Positions 12,641-23,250 of a DNA stretch of 64,000 nt are shown piece by piece. The position numbers and the translations under genes were made by a program. How positions within the stretch are numbered: position 1 is the first letter of the stretch; the number at the start of each line of letters is the position of its first letter. The notes under the pieces are model-generated. The model was given only the letters and a program-made list of their open reading frames with translations. It had not been told where the DNA came from and made no database searches. The DNA is from Lonicera japonica (Eukaryota > Streptophyta > Magnoliopsida > Dipsacales > Caprifoliaceae): contig CM038468.1 of assembly GCA_021464415.1 (NCBI GenBank), positions 39,482,969 through 39,546,968 of the forward strand. Direction: 5' to 3'.

Positions 12641-13257
12641 TTAATACTTTAAAAAAAACTTTTAATTACTGTGTCATTGGTCACGGTGGAAAAATCGAAC
12701 GCCATGACCCTAAGTAGGATAGGGTTAACAAATTCAAACTCCATTAAGGATTGGCACATTCTAATTCAAACCGACTGATTAAATTCAACGTAATTTAATT
12801 TGTTTAGATTTTATGAATGATTGAATTGGATCGGCTTTTGGTTTTGAGTGCTCCATAAATCAATCCAATACGTCTTTTCTTTAATTTGATTATTTTTGTT
12901 ACGAGTTTTTGTTCTATTGTTGGTCATAGCGTAAGAAGAAAAGGGTGTAAGGCGGCCACGGTTTGGTGATCGAACCAACTATCTCAATATGCTTATATCT
13001 ACAACCGATACCGTATCGATGGGTTCGTAAATCGAGCCTCGATTTAACTGAAGATTTCAATTGATTCGGTTATTATTATATATAAACCGATCATAATTAA
13101 AGCAATACAATGCATTTTTTTAGAAGAGGGACAAAAATGCAACAGAAAAACAATAGCAACTAGCTAGCCAACCGGTGAATAAGAAAGATTCAAATAAAAA
13201 AAACCCTCACTTCATAAGGGGGTACGTTTTCAAACAAAAAATATATATATATATATA
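12641..13257. other. Noncoding stretch
   Basis: AT-rich, with no coding segment or repeat I recognise apart from a short AT run near 13243-13256. It separates the third-copy relic from the 3' end of the SERK-type kinase. Confidence 0.5.
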
Positions 13258-13454
13258 GTGGGATTATACATAAAGTGTTTCAACTTTGAGTCTTCGACAG
13301 CGTTCAGCAGCAAGAGAAGTGCAGCAGCCAACAGCAGCAGCAATGCAGCACCAAACAAATCACAATCTCTCAGCAATAGTCAATTTCTCTACATGTATTG
13401 CCAACACCAACCACGAGTGTCGGTCGATTATTTGGGGCCCGGAGCTTCAGTAGG

Positions 13455-16400
13455 CTATCTGGGCCCAGACAATTCATCGGGCTGGAGGTTGTAGACGGAA
13501 TCGCAAATGATCCAATCAACGTTGAGGTGGTGGGTGTTTCCGAACTCTTGTCGAACAATTTCAGCATTTTGCCACTCTTCCCACCTCTTGGACAAACTAT
13601 CACCATCAAGCATTCTTACAACGTCTGACATCTTAGGGCGGTCGGTCGGGGAGCCATGGGTGCAGAGTAGAGCCACCTGGATCAGCTGCTCCACCTCGTC
13701 ATCATTGTAGTTACCGTTCAGATCTGCGTCCACCAGTGTTTCTAACTTCTTTTTCTTCAGAAGTCCTTCCAACTGAAAATGTCAACAAGATGAGTTTTAT
13801 TCTTTTCCCCTTCAACCCCCTTCAAGTGTCCATGTGTGACTTTTATGTTTCTTAATAATGCACTCATCTCATCACAATCAATAGTTTAGAACCAATATGT
13901 TCTTATAGTGAGTTTTGGTACATCGAATATGTGTTGAAAGAACAAGGAAAAGTGAATTCTTAGTTAGGGACATCCCAAAAAGAAACAGTAAATTCTTAAT
14001 TTGAGATGGAAGAAGTAGTATTTATCTTTGTTGCTTATTGGGAAAAAAAAAGGTGGGTGGGACCAGGGGGGGTGGCACATAAAAATGGGTAAATTCCACC
14101 TATTTTCCATCTTTTGTAGCATTTGATAGCTTTCAATGTAAAAAGGTTAAACAAATCAGCCAAAACTCGTTAAAAAAAAAAAAAAGGAAATAGGAAATTG
14201 AACTTCGTGGAAATGTTGCACATCTTTTGAGGACAGGTTGGCTTTTACTCTGCACAATCTTAACCTTTTCATCTTTTGGTTTTTGATTAGTGCCAAAAGA
14301 AATAATATATATTTATTCCATGTTGAAACTAAGGCCAATCAAACACCTTCAAACAACATTTTCCATGAAAAGCAATCACTAGCAAATAGCAATTCAATTA
14401 CTGAGAATTTGTTAAGGGAGGAAGATCGATAAAATACTTACCCAATCAAGCAACATGGCATCATCCTCATTGGCAAGCCGAGCAAGATCGAAAGCCCTCT
14501 GTCCGGTAATGAGCTCAAGTAGCATAACTCCGTACCCAAAAACATCAGTTTTCTCAGAAGTTTTTCCGGTGGAAAGGTACTCGGGAGCTATATGTCCAAT
14601 TGTGCCACGCACAGCTGTGGTAACATGTGTATTTTCGTAGTCCATTAGCTTAGCCAACCCAAAGTCTCCAACAACTGCTTCAAACTCCTCGTCCAAAAAT
14701 ATGTTTGAAGCTTTAATGTCTCTGTGAATGATCTTGGGGTTGCAATGATCATGCAAATACTCGATGCCCCTCGCAGATCCTAGTGCAATTTGCTTCCTTT
14801 TCGGCCAATTGAGTGGGGATTGCAGTTCTGATCGCTCTGTAATATATATCATCATATCAATTACCTACGAGAATTATCATTATACTACAATTTTTCTTTT
14901 TGGTACAAGTGATAAATCAAAGAATAGACTCAAGGTTCAAGTTGATGGGGATGGGGAGTCTCTCCCATTTAGATGAAGGGTACTTATGAAAGTTCACAAT
15001 ATTGGTAAATATGCTCGACTAACAGTATTTTAATTTGGATAGAGGGAGTAATAAGAGATTGCACGTGGTGGGTACAATGATTTTAGACACGCCAGCATTT
15101 GGGAGATGTAAGTTGAAATACAACCATAACATCGTTTCTAGAGAGAATTTTTACAGCACTTGAAGCGCAATATTGCACAAGCAAGCTGACCAGCAACTAT
15201 AATTCATTTTTTTTTACAAATAATAATAGAATATTTCACTTGTAAAAGGATATTCTTAGAGCATCCCCATCGGGTATGTTAAATGGCCAAATTTAGCACA
15301 CCTGGTCCTGCAGCGGAGAAACTTGTAGGCTAAATACTAGCCTTGTATGGTACAGAGCAAGTAAACTTATCATACCACTAAATTTTACTCATACGGCTAT
15401 CCGTCACTCGTATCAGCCATACGGGTTTAGCTCATTCGTATGGAAAAAAAAAAAGTCGTACGGGTGTGGGACACTCGTATGAGTCATACGAGTGTGGCTT
15501 ACTCGTATGATCCATATCGTATGGAACCATATATATATTTTTATTTTTTATAGATCCGTTAAGCTTGGATGGATTTTGGATGGTATTAAGTTAAGTGTTA
15601 ACTATTTAACTTTTGGGGTGAAAATTTCAAACCAATTTTTTTTTTTGTATTATTTAAGTGCCATTATTTTTTCATCTATAAAAGCAATTAGAATTTAGAT
15701 TAATTTTTTTGTGTTGAATACAAACCATATAAATATATTTTGTCTTTTGAAAAATTTCATTTGAGTTACAAAATTGTAGGGTCAAAAACATAATTTGAGA
15801 TAACGATGCTGTACACGATGTAATGAAAGAGTTAACAAAAAAAAGAAGAAAGAAAATGGTCATACGAAGCTCTCTTGTATGAACCATACGAGTGTGGCTT
15901 ACTCGCATGGCTCATACGAGTGACCTTCACTCGCATGAACCATTTTCTTATTTTTTTATTTTTTTTTAAGCACAAAATTCATACGGCTCAAGGACACCTA
16001 TGTCAGTATATTTTTGCCATTTCCGCTGTGGGAGTGCTTTGAAACTTGGTAATAATTAGTAAGTTTGGCTTTAATTCTTATAATACCCGGTGGAGACGCT
16101 CTTACTAGTGTAATAAGTAACCAAATATAATATACACCAGAACATACGGCACACTCAGATGTGTCTACAATATTGTTTCCGGTAATTCTTGATACTTCAT
16201 ATCTTGCTAACACATTTTGAGGCAATTTGATCAAGTGGTTAAGTTGTATATTGTTTAAAGTAGAAGCCCGCGTGGTTCAGTTCCTACTAGAAGTATCGTT
16301 ATTTTATTTTGGAAGGTCATTTCACAATTTCAGTAAGTGCCAAAACAAAACCGCTAAGTAGTCGTCACAAGGAAGGTTTTGGTGTGTCTGTTAAATTACT

Positions 16401-16979
16401 AAAATAATACCCATTCTTTAGAAAATAAAATACAATTTGATTAGGGATTCAAACCTATCCCTTAGATATGCAGAAAACATCTCTTTACCGCTTGACAGAA
16501 CACTATCCTATATCATTGATATATATGTTTTAATAGTCTACACTATTTTGGGAATTACCTTGTATAATATTGTAAATGTGTCGAGTGTGCCAAGAGTTCT
16601 CACACAGTAACAAAAAACACATAAAGAAACCAACAAGAAGTACCTCTTAAACATGATGCAACACTTCCATTAGCCATAAACGGATAAACGAGCACGCGTT
16701 CTGTGGAAGTCATACAAAAGCCAAGCAAGCGAAGTAGATTACAATGCACAGCCATGCTTTTGATATGGGCTTCTGTTTGGAACATACGCTCCCCACCTGG
16801 AGTAAACTCCTCTTTTCTCCTTTTCAAGGCCACCAAAGTGCCGTCAGGCAAGCGTCCTTTGTAAACGTTACCGAATCCACCACTTCCCACAATATTTCTG
16901 TTGCTAAAGTTGTCTGTCGCAACTTGTAGTTCACGCAGTGAAAACCTCTTGAGCAGTCCTAGACAAGGATACTCTGCAG
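13455..16979 (-). CDS. SERK/BAK1-type kinase domain (last three exons), probable C-terminal half of a tandem kinase
   Basis: Three exons with canonical borders: 16979-16644, 14836-14442 and 13772-13455. They match exons 9-11 of plant SERK genes in content and phase. Kinase motifs are intact: glycine loop [15 protein letters not shown] lysine, HRD in [13 protein letters not shown], the activation loop [17 protein letters not shown] and the family-specific end ELSGPR. SERKs are co-receptor kinases for immune and brassinosteroid receptors. The signal peptide, leucine-rich repeats, SPP region and membrane segment (exons 1-8) are absent; instead the FERONIA-like kinase exon lies 347 bp upstream on the same strand. 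The first exon opens [18 protein letters not shown]. Spliced from 17326 to 16979 it joins that kinase in frame, giving 724 residues with no stop. A separate truncated SERK copy is the alternative. Domain identity is firm; the joined transcript is inference. Confidence 0.85.
15256..16102. mobile_element. TIR element in the SERK intron, rich in CATACGAGTG motifs
   Basis: The ends TTAGAGCATCCCCATCGGGTAT (15257-15278, given here as two parts: TTAGAGCATCC and CCATCGGGTAT) and the inverted form near 16081-16102 (ATACCCGG..GCTCTTA) are terminal inverted repeats. Inside, 'catacgagtgtggcttactcg' type units recur at 15355-15530 and 15857-15945 in alternating orientation, able to fold back. It lies within the 1.8-kb intron between the first two SERK exons and has no coding content. 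Confidence 0.65.
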
Positions 16980-17266
16980 CTGCAAAAGAGAAGATAAATG
17001 ACCATGTTTTCATTCCATTTTGTACCCCAACCAAATTTCATCTGTTTTCTGCCTTTTGTTGTGTATTATTTCATAATTTTGTGACTTGCTCGTCCCCCTT
17101 TTACCCGTAAAAATCCCTAAAACGTAATTAATTTCATCTTATTAATTTCATCTTATATAAATTTTCTAATTTAATGTAGAGTATTTGACTAGACCTCGTT
17201 GGTGGTGTTTCTGGAGAACACTTTCATCCATAACGTCACAAAAATCGTCTGCACGACCTATAAGCT

Positions 17267-18451
17267 TTAAGCATCAACAGTATTTTTGTGAACAATTAAA
17301 TGCACAATAAAGAGAATGGGTTTACCCAAGAACCCCGGAGCTCCAACTGGGGAAAACTGTTTGCTTCTTGAATCACCTAGCTGTAGAACCTTACCAATAT
17401 GGTCATCCTCCCGATAAGAAACTGCATTTTCTTGGTTGTTAACAGACAAACAAGTATCAAACGAGTACTCCTCAATCACGAGATTGGTGCGCAATTGCAA
17501 TGCTAAAGAATGCTCAAGTCTGGCCACCACCTCAGACATTGTGGGACGTTGCTTTGGACGACTATGCAAGCATTGATCCACAATTTGCACAAATTCTGTG
17601 AGAGAATTTGGCAAGATTTCCCACTTCAAATTCGGCCCGATAATCTGATGTAATGCTCCTTCTTTGATGCACTGTTGACCCCATCCAGCAAGACCCCATT
17701 GGTCTTCATCGAGACTTCGATCCAGAGCCGGCCTCTCACAGAGTACTTCCAACAATACCACCCCAAATGCATACACATCCGATTTCCTCGTGAATGTGTG
17801 AGTAAATAAATAATCGGGATCTATGTAACCGATTGTGCCTTTGATGTGCGTTGTGCTAACATGGCTGCATTCCTGCTCTGCGGGGCCAATTCTGGACAAT
17901 CCAAAATCTGAGATCTTAGCTGCCCAATTCTCATCCAACAAAATGTTTGAGCTTTTCACATCTAGATGTATGACTCTGCTGAGGATGGCGGTACCAGTAT
18001 GCAGGTAGTCCAATCCACGAGCAGCCCCTATACATATTTTGAGGCGTTGAACCCAAGATAAAGGTGAACTATTACCATTATCGTTCTTTCTGTGCACATG
18101 ATCAGCTAGAGTTCCACGGACCATATACTCGTAGACAAGAATCATTTCATTATAACTATCGCAGTACCCAATCAAAGAAACGAGGTGGCTGTGTCGAAAC
18201 ATAGAAAGCATATTAATCTCAGTCCAAAACTCAGAGGCACCTTGCTTGGACGAGGGATTGAAACGCTTTATAGCAACAGTAGTAGATGATGATAATGCGC
18301 CTTTCCCATTATTATGAATGATATCCCCTTTGTAGACCTTACCGAATCCACCCTTACCTATAACCAGGGAATCATCGAAATTGTTGGTTGCCAATTTAAT
18401 CTCATCGAGTGAAAAGCGACGGCTTAAGTGCTCTGACCGGGTACTGAACAT
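17267..18451 (-). CDS. FERONIA/CrRLK1L-like cytoplasmic kinase, non-RD
   Basis: Starts MFSTRSEHLSRRFSLDEI; as a single exon it gives 394 residues. The kinase domain (about 13-310) has loop [11 protein letters not shown], Lys62 in VAIKR, alpha-C Glu78, HLD at 162-164 (HRD Arg replaced, so non-RD), NILL, DFG at 182-184 and GYIDPDY. The style 'LATNNFDD..IGKGGFG' and 'VLCERPALD' is that of FERONIA/CrRLK1L kinases, but there is no malectin ectodomain, signal peptide or membrane segment. It would therefore be a soluble or peripheral receptor-like cytoplasmic kinase. A canonical donor (TTGG|GTAAAC) at 17326/17325 leaves phase 1, matching the SERK exon at 16979. Read through instead, the frame ends 20 codons later at 17267. 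The region upstream (18452-18560) resembles that of the 39.6-kb paralog. Confidence 0.9.
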   Translation of the reverse strand: MFSTRSEHLSRRFSLDEIKLATNNFDDSLVIGKGGFGKVYKGDIIHNNGKGALSSSTTVAIKRFNPSSKQGASEFWTEINMLSMFRHSHLVSLIGYCDSYNEMILVYEYMVRGTLADHVHRKNDNGNSSPLSWVQRLKICIGAARGLDYLHTGTAILSRVIHLDVKSSNILLDENWAAKISDFGLSRIGPAEQECSHVSTTHIKGTIGYIDPDYLFTHTFTRKSDVYAFGVVLLEVLCERPALDRSLDEDQWGLAGWGQQCIKEGALHQIIGPNLKWEILPNSLTEFVQIVDQCLHSRPKQRPTMSEVVARLEHSLALQLRTNLVIEEYSFDTCLSVNNQENAVSYREDDHIGKVLQLGDSRSKQFSPVGAPGFLGKPILFIVHLIVHKNTVDA

Positions 18452-18560
18452 TCTTCCAATATAATATTGAACTCAACGGAGTTCCACTGAATCAGAAGAA
18501 AAAAAATTCAGGACTACTGAAGAAGATGAAGATTAGAGAAGGAAGCAGGTAATCGTCAAT
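18452..18560 (-). promoter_or_regulatory. 5' untranslated region shared by the kinase copies
   Basis: The segment upstream of the ATG ('tggaactccgttgag', then a TTC/CTT-rich stretch and 'attacctgcttc' on the minus strand) is conserved at the third-copy relic (12525-12640) and at the 38.4-39.7-kb gene (39656-39810). It is a duplicated leader. The core promoter itself is not identified. Confidence 0.5.
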
Positions 18561-19483
18561 GGCTGGGGGGAGGAATTTTCATATTTCTCCGTGGGTCTAC
18601 GAGGTGGACCAGTGCTGTTAGTTTTCTATGCAATTATTATACACCGACTCCGATTGGGACACGAGGAGGCTTTCGTTAAACCTCCCTGCTTCAGACAAAA
18701 GAAAAGGGAGACTTGGGACTTGCTCTTCTCCGTTATCTTTTGGTCTAATTTTATTTACAAAGAATTAGTTTGATAATTAAATAGATAAAAATTTTTAAAA
18801 ATTTGATAGAGATAATTTTTATAATAAATAGATAATTTTTACAAAATTTTATTTAAAAAATCAATCTAGAAGAAATGAGTGAAATGATGATAGAAAATTT
18901 GAATGGTCGAAAATAACAAATGCATCAAATATTTACTACGCTTACTTTCAAATTGAATTTCTTGATAAAATTTTGTGGACATAATCTATTTATTATAAAG
19001 ATCATTTCTATCAAGTTTTATGAAAAAAAGCCATCTGTTTAGCCCTCGAATTAGCTATCCTTCGACGAAATTGGACCAAAGGATAATGAAGAGGAGCCAA
19101 GTCTAGGACTTGATATTAATTTTTGGTATATAGTTAATTTGCATGCTCAATCAAATGCACGTTAATTAACTGTACACAGGAGTCTGAGGAGAAAGCAGGG
19201 CCGGTCCGCGTGTTTCGGGGGTTCAAAAGTACAAATGTATTTTCCAAGAGAGAGAGAGTTTGTTGAAAAAGATATTTGGAAAGTGAATCACTAATGGCAA
19301 GTTAGTTGAAAATGAAATTTTGGCCCATTTTCTTTTTAATTACCCAACTCTTGGTATTTCTTAACAAATATAATAATTAATTAATAACTACCGGGAGGAA
19401 AATATTAATGTCACTTTATTGATGTTTTGAGAATAATTTGAATACTTGAAGTAATAACCAATGTTAATTTTTGCTATTTAAAT

Positions 19484-19520
<37 letters not shown>

Positions 19521-21060
19521 TATAATAAAGGTTAAACTTTTATGTTTCATGTATAACTATTGGAGCTATTATGTATGTGAAAAAATGGGAGAAGAAAAAA
19601 ATAAAAGCAAGTATTTTTGTGTATTCTTAATATAATTAAGTCCCACATAGAAGAACAGTAAAAAAATTCATGGGTTTTTATAAAAAATAATTTGGCTAAG
19701 AGCTAGAACCCTTTGGGCATTAAACTTTTGTGCTATAGGGTGAAAACTTGAATGGAGTAGTTTACCACACGCGCACGCTGACCTACTCGGGTCGGGCTTG
19801 GACTTTCTTTGTGTAAAATATTATCTTCTTGGACAAAATTCATTCGAAAAAATTTATTTATTAAAAATGAAATTGTTTTTTAAATTTCAAAATTGAAATT
19901 ACCCACTGCCACAGTGCTAACTTGTTCTAGCCACACACGCCCACCCTCACCCCTGTACACAAAACCATCAACTTAAATATAATATATAATGTATTTTATA
20001 TCATTAATATAGATATATGTATATATGTAAACATACACACATACACAATTTATATATATACATTAAAGAACTTTAGCCAGTAATGTTCATTAGTGTCACC
20101 TTTTCTAGAATTCTGGCAACTACATTCCCGTGCTCCGGCAACCACTTTTGATACTCTAGCAGTGAAAAGTGGTGGAGAGATTCTTAAACTCATTTTAAAA
20201 TTTTAAATGAATTTTTCAAATTTGTCAAACAAACAAATTTAGAATTCTAAATAAAAGTTACAAAATATTAAAACAATGATAATGTGATTCTACGACAATT
20301 CAATTCTAAGAATTGTAATTCTACAATTCTAATAGAATTCAAAAATCGTGTAACCAAATGCACCTAAAGATAAAGCAAATACTTAAAAAAAAAAAATTGT
20401 GTGCATTCCTTCATATCCAAAAGAGAATATTACAAGCCCATATATAAAGTTTGTGATGACCCTTGGACTCCCCCACAATAATAAAGCATTTTAGTTTTCT
20501 ACCATTTTCAGAACATTTAATGACATGAAATTACTTAAATAGCTAGTTAACAACCCGTGCGATGCATGGGCATTAACAAATTTTATTTTTAACGATGTAT
20601 GCAAAATTTAAAATTATTTGTAAATATACATACACACACACACATATATATATATATTGTGTTATATAATTTAATAAAAATAATTATATATACAAATGCA
20701 TATGAATATCAATTAGAAAAAATGTGAAGGATGCATATTTGAATCTTAAAAAAAAACACATTCCTACATGAATATTAGTATCCTATAATTTTAACATAAC
20801 ACATAAATATGAGCAAACTAATTTAATGAGCAAAACCATAAAAGTGATCAACGAATCAAAAATAGGAATTTTTTTAGGGAATTTTTGAATGGGGCAATTA
20901 AAAAAAAAGGGCTTATTAGAGAAAGATTTTCACACTAAGGCCAAGGAATAATTTTTTTAAAAATAAAGGGCCTATTTTTTATTTTATTGATAATATGACA
21001 TGTGTCTTTTTTTTTCATTATAAAATGTCATCCCAACCCTTAAAATAAACTAAAAAAATA
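18560..21060. other. Noncoding region with duplicated upstream segment, poly-T tract and simple repeats
   Basis: 19080-19515 matches 41110-41640 (phrases 'aggagaaag.aggg', 'ggtccgcgtgtt', 'ccgggaggaaaa.attaatgtcac'), the duplicated upstream flank of the second kinase gene. A run of about 35 T lies at 19485-19519. A CA/TA microsatellite lies at 20632-20657. At 20543-20575 an imperfect hairpin (cccgtgcgatgcatggg) stands next to CTAG, like a Helitron 3' end. No gene is seen. Confidence 0.6.
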
Positions 21061-21078
21061 TCAATATGCATTAAAATA

Positions 21079-21280
21079 TGGACTGCAATATGAACTTTGC
21101 AGTCCATATTTCACTGCAACGTGAACTTTGCAGTCGATATTTTTAGTGCAAAGTTCATATTGCAATCCATATTTTACTGCAATGTGAACTTTGCAGTCCA
21201 TATTTTTAGTGCAAAGTTCATATTGCAGTACATATTTCACTGCAATATGAACTTTGCAGTCCATATTTTTTGTGAAAATT
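21079..21280. repeat. Tandem, self-complementary repeat of about 68 bp
   Basis: Alternating units 'tgaactttgcagtccatatt' and 'tgcaaagttcatattgca' repeat about three times between 21079 and 21280, in both orientations. The array can fold into extended hairpins. It gives spurious open frames on both strands. No flanking gene is related to it. Confidence 0.85.
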
Positions 21281-21509
21281 TCATAAAAAGGGGTAATTTA
21301 GGTAATACATAACATGTTTTTATTAATTAAATGATATTTAAATTTATTCAAATACATTCATTTAAAATATAAAACAAAATAGGCCTCTTACACTAATTAC
21401 CAATTAAAAATAGGCCCTTCATTCAAATTACCAATTAAAAATAGGCCCTTCATTCAAAAAAATATTATTCATTGGCGGATTTTTGGTAAAAATCAATGTA
21501 TAATAAGCC

Positions 21510-22660
21510 CTTCTACCTAATTTTTAGTTTTTGAATTAACCCCTATTATTAATACGAAACTCAAGATACCTTTTTATTTTACTAATCATTTGAGTTACCC
21601 CCTGTCCTTTAACGGATGGCTAACTTCGTCCATTTTTTAACATTTTTGACCATTCTATCCTTACCTCTTTGTTAATAGACATACATTAAAAAAAATTGTT
21701 TACCAATCACCATCTCTTTCTCTCTTTCTCAAACTCAATCACCCATTTTTGAAGGGTTAGGGTTTACTATTCATCTCATTCTTCAAACAAGCCCTTAGTC
21801 TTTTAACACTAATTGACGCTATTTATCTTCTTCTTCTTCTTCAAAGTTGAAATCCAAAAATGGATTTAGTATTCATCTTCTTCTTTAAAGGTGAAATCCA
21901 AAAATGGTTTTATTATTCATCTTCTTATTCAAAGATGAATCTAAAATCGTTTCTAACAATAAACCCATTTTTATACCCAATTTCCAATTTCCAAATTGTT
22001 TCTATTAGTAAACCCATTTTCATACCTAATTTACATATCCAAAATCGTTTATATCTATCCAAAATCGTTTACTATTCAAAGTTGAAATTCAAAAATGGGT
22101 TTACTATTCATCTTCTTCTTCAAAGTTGAAATTCAAAAATGGGTTTACTATTCATCTTCTTCTTCAAATGTGAAATCTAAAAATAGGTTTACTATCCATC
22201 TTCTTCTTCAAAGATGAATTCAAAATCATTTCCAACAATAAACTCATTTTTATACTCAATTTCTAAATCCAAAATTGTTTATATTAGTAACCCATTTTTC
22301 ATACCCAATTTATAAATCCAAATCATTTCTATCAATTAACACACTTTGATACCTTATTTTTGAATCTAAAATAATTTACATCAATAAACACACCCATTTT
22401 GGCACTTAATTTTCAAATCCAAAATCATCTATGTGAAAAAAAAATCCAAATGGAGAAAGTGATTGAGTTTAAGAGTTAGGGTTTTTTTAAGAAGATGAAT
22501 AGTAAGGGGTAAAATGGTTAGAACATTTTTTTTAAATGGTGTTAGAGGTCTGTTAAAAGCGGGAGGTAAGTGAAATGATTAATAAAATAAGAGTATCTTG
22601 AGTTTCGTATTATTAATAGGGGCAAATAAAAAAAAACCTTTCGTTTTTAAATCCTGCTAA
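21510..22660. mobile_element. Long-TIR element containing a minisatellite
   Basis: Left arm about 21537-21665 and right arm about 22500-22635 are inverted copies: both read 'cccctattaataatacgaaactcaagata' in their outer part, differing by small changes, then 'tta.ctaatcattt' and the 'accattttacc/ccattctatcc' inner edge. Arms of over 100 bp suggest a Mutator-like non-autonomous element. The interior has no transposase but has a minisatellite. Confidence 0.6.
21838..22260 (+). repeat. Minisatellite with units of about 44-60 bp
   Basis: Repeats of the type 'ttcaaagttgaaattcaaa' + 'aatgggtttactattcatc' + 'ttcttc' occur at least five times, the copies near 22076-22165 being almost identical. It lies inside the long-TIR element. 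The open frame across it is low-complexity and not considered coding. Confidence 0.8.
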
Positions 22661-22829
22661 AGATTTGGTTAGGGTGGATTAGTGGGTACTATATAAAAGT
22701 GTTATTTTAGCATAAAACTAATTATTATATCATACACAACAAATCGAATACCATTATAAAAATTTATTTCATTTGCTTAGATTCTTAATTCCTATGAATA
22801 TTACTATTAAGTTATGTATCCATATTATT

Positions 22830-23110
22830 AAAACAAACGACCTCAGTAGTGTCTGTCTTATAACTTTGTCTAATAATTGGCTTAAATATGTTAGATATGG
22901 AGAATAAAATATATATTGCTTCTGTTTCAAATTAATTTTGGAACTTTTACTTTGTTATTTTCAAGAAGACAATAATTTCAATCTAAATGGTTGAAAATAC
23001 AACTTATTTATTATGACAAACTGAAAATAAGACTATTAATATATTTACTTCATCCATCATACTATACAGTAAAGTATAAATTCGTAGATAGCTAATTAAC
23101 CACATAAGAT
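22830..23110. repeat. Dispersed repeat shared with 61895-62110
   Basis: Phrases 'gtgtct.tcttataactttgtc', 'gagaataaaatatatattgctt' and 'aaactgaaaataagactattaat' occur in the same order at 61905-62110. Both copies are noncoding. It may be part of the segmental duplication or an unrecognised transposon. Confidence 0.65.
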
Positions 23111-23250
23111 TCTTGACTTCTACACTATGCTTGATTTTAATAAAGTAATTCTTTTAAAGTCCAATAACCTATATTTGTCCCATTTTAATAAAAGTTCAGT
23201 AATTCAAGAATCCAACTTGGCCCATTGCCCCGTATATCCCAATTGTTTTT

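Noticed and set aside
17035..17266. Search for SERK ectodomain or membrane exons between the two kinases
   Set aside because: No leucine-rich repeats, proline-rich segment or membrane helix was found; the gap is intron-like.
19485..19519. Poly-T run of about 35 as a possible SINE or retrogene tail
   Set aside because: No upstream RNA-polymerase III boxes, no target duplication and no retrogene body were visible; the run replaces a shorter T-rich stretch in the duplicate at 41600.
21079..21280. Regular repeats as a CRISPR-like array
   Set aside because: The repeats alternate in orientation, have no unique spacers of constant length, and the genome is a plant.
21860..22129. 89-codon plus-strand frame
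   Set aside because: It is the translation of a minisatellite inside a long-TIR element.
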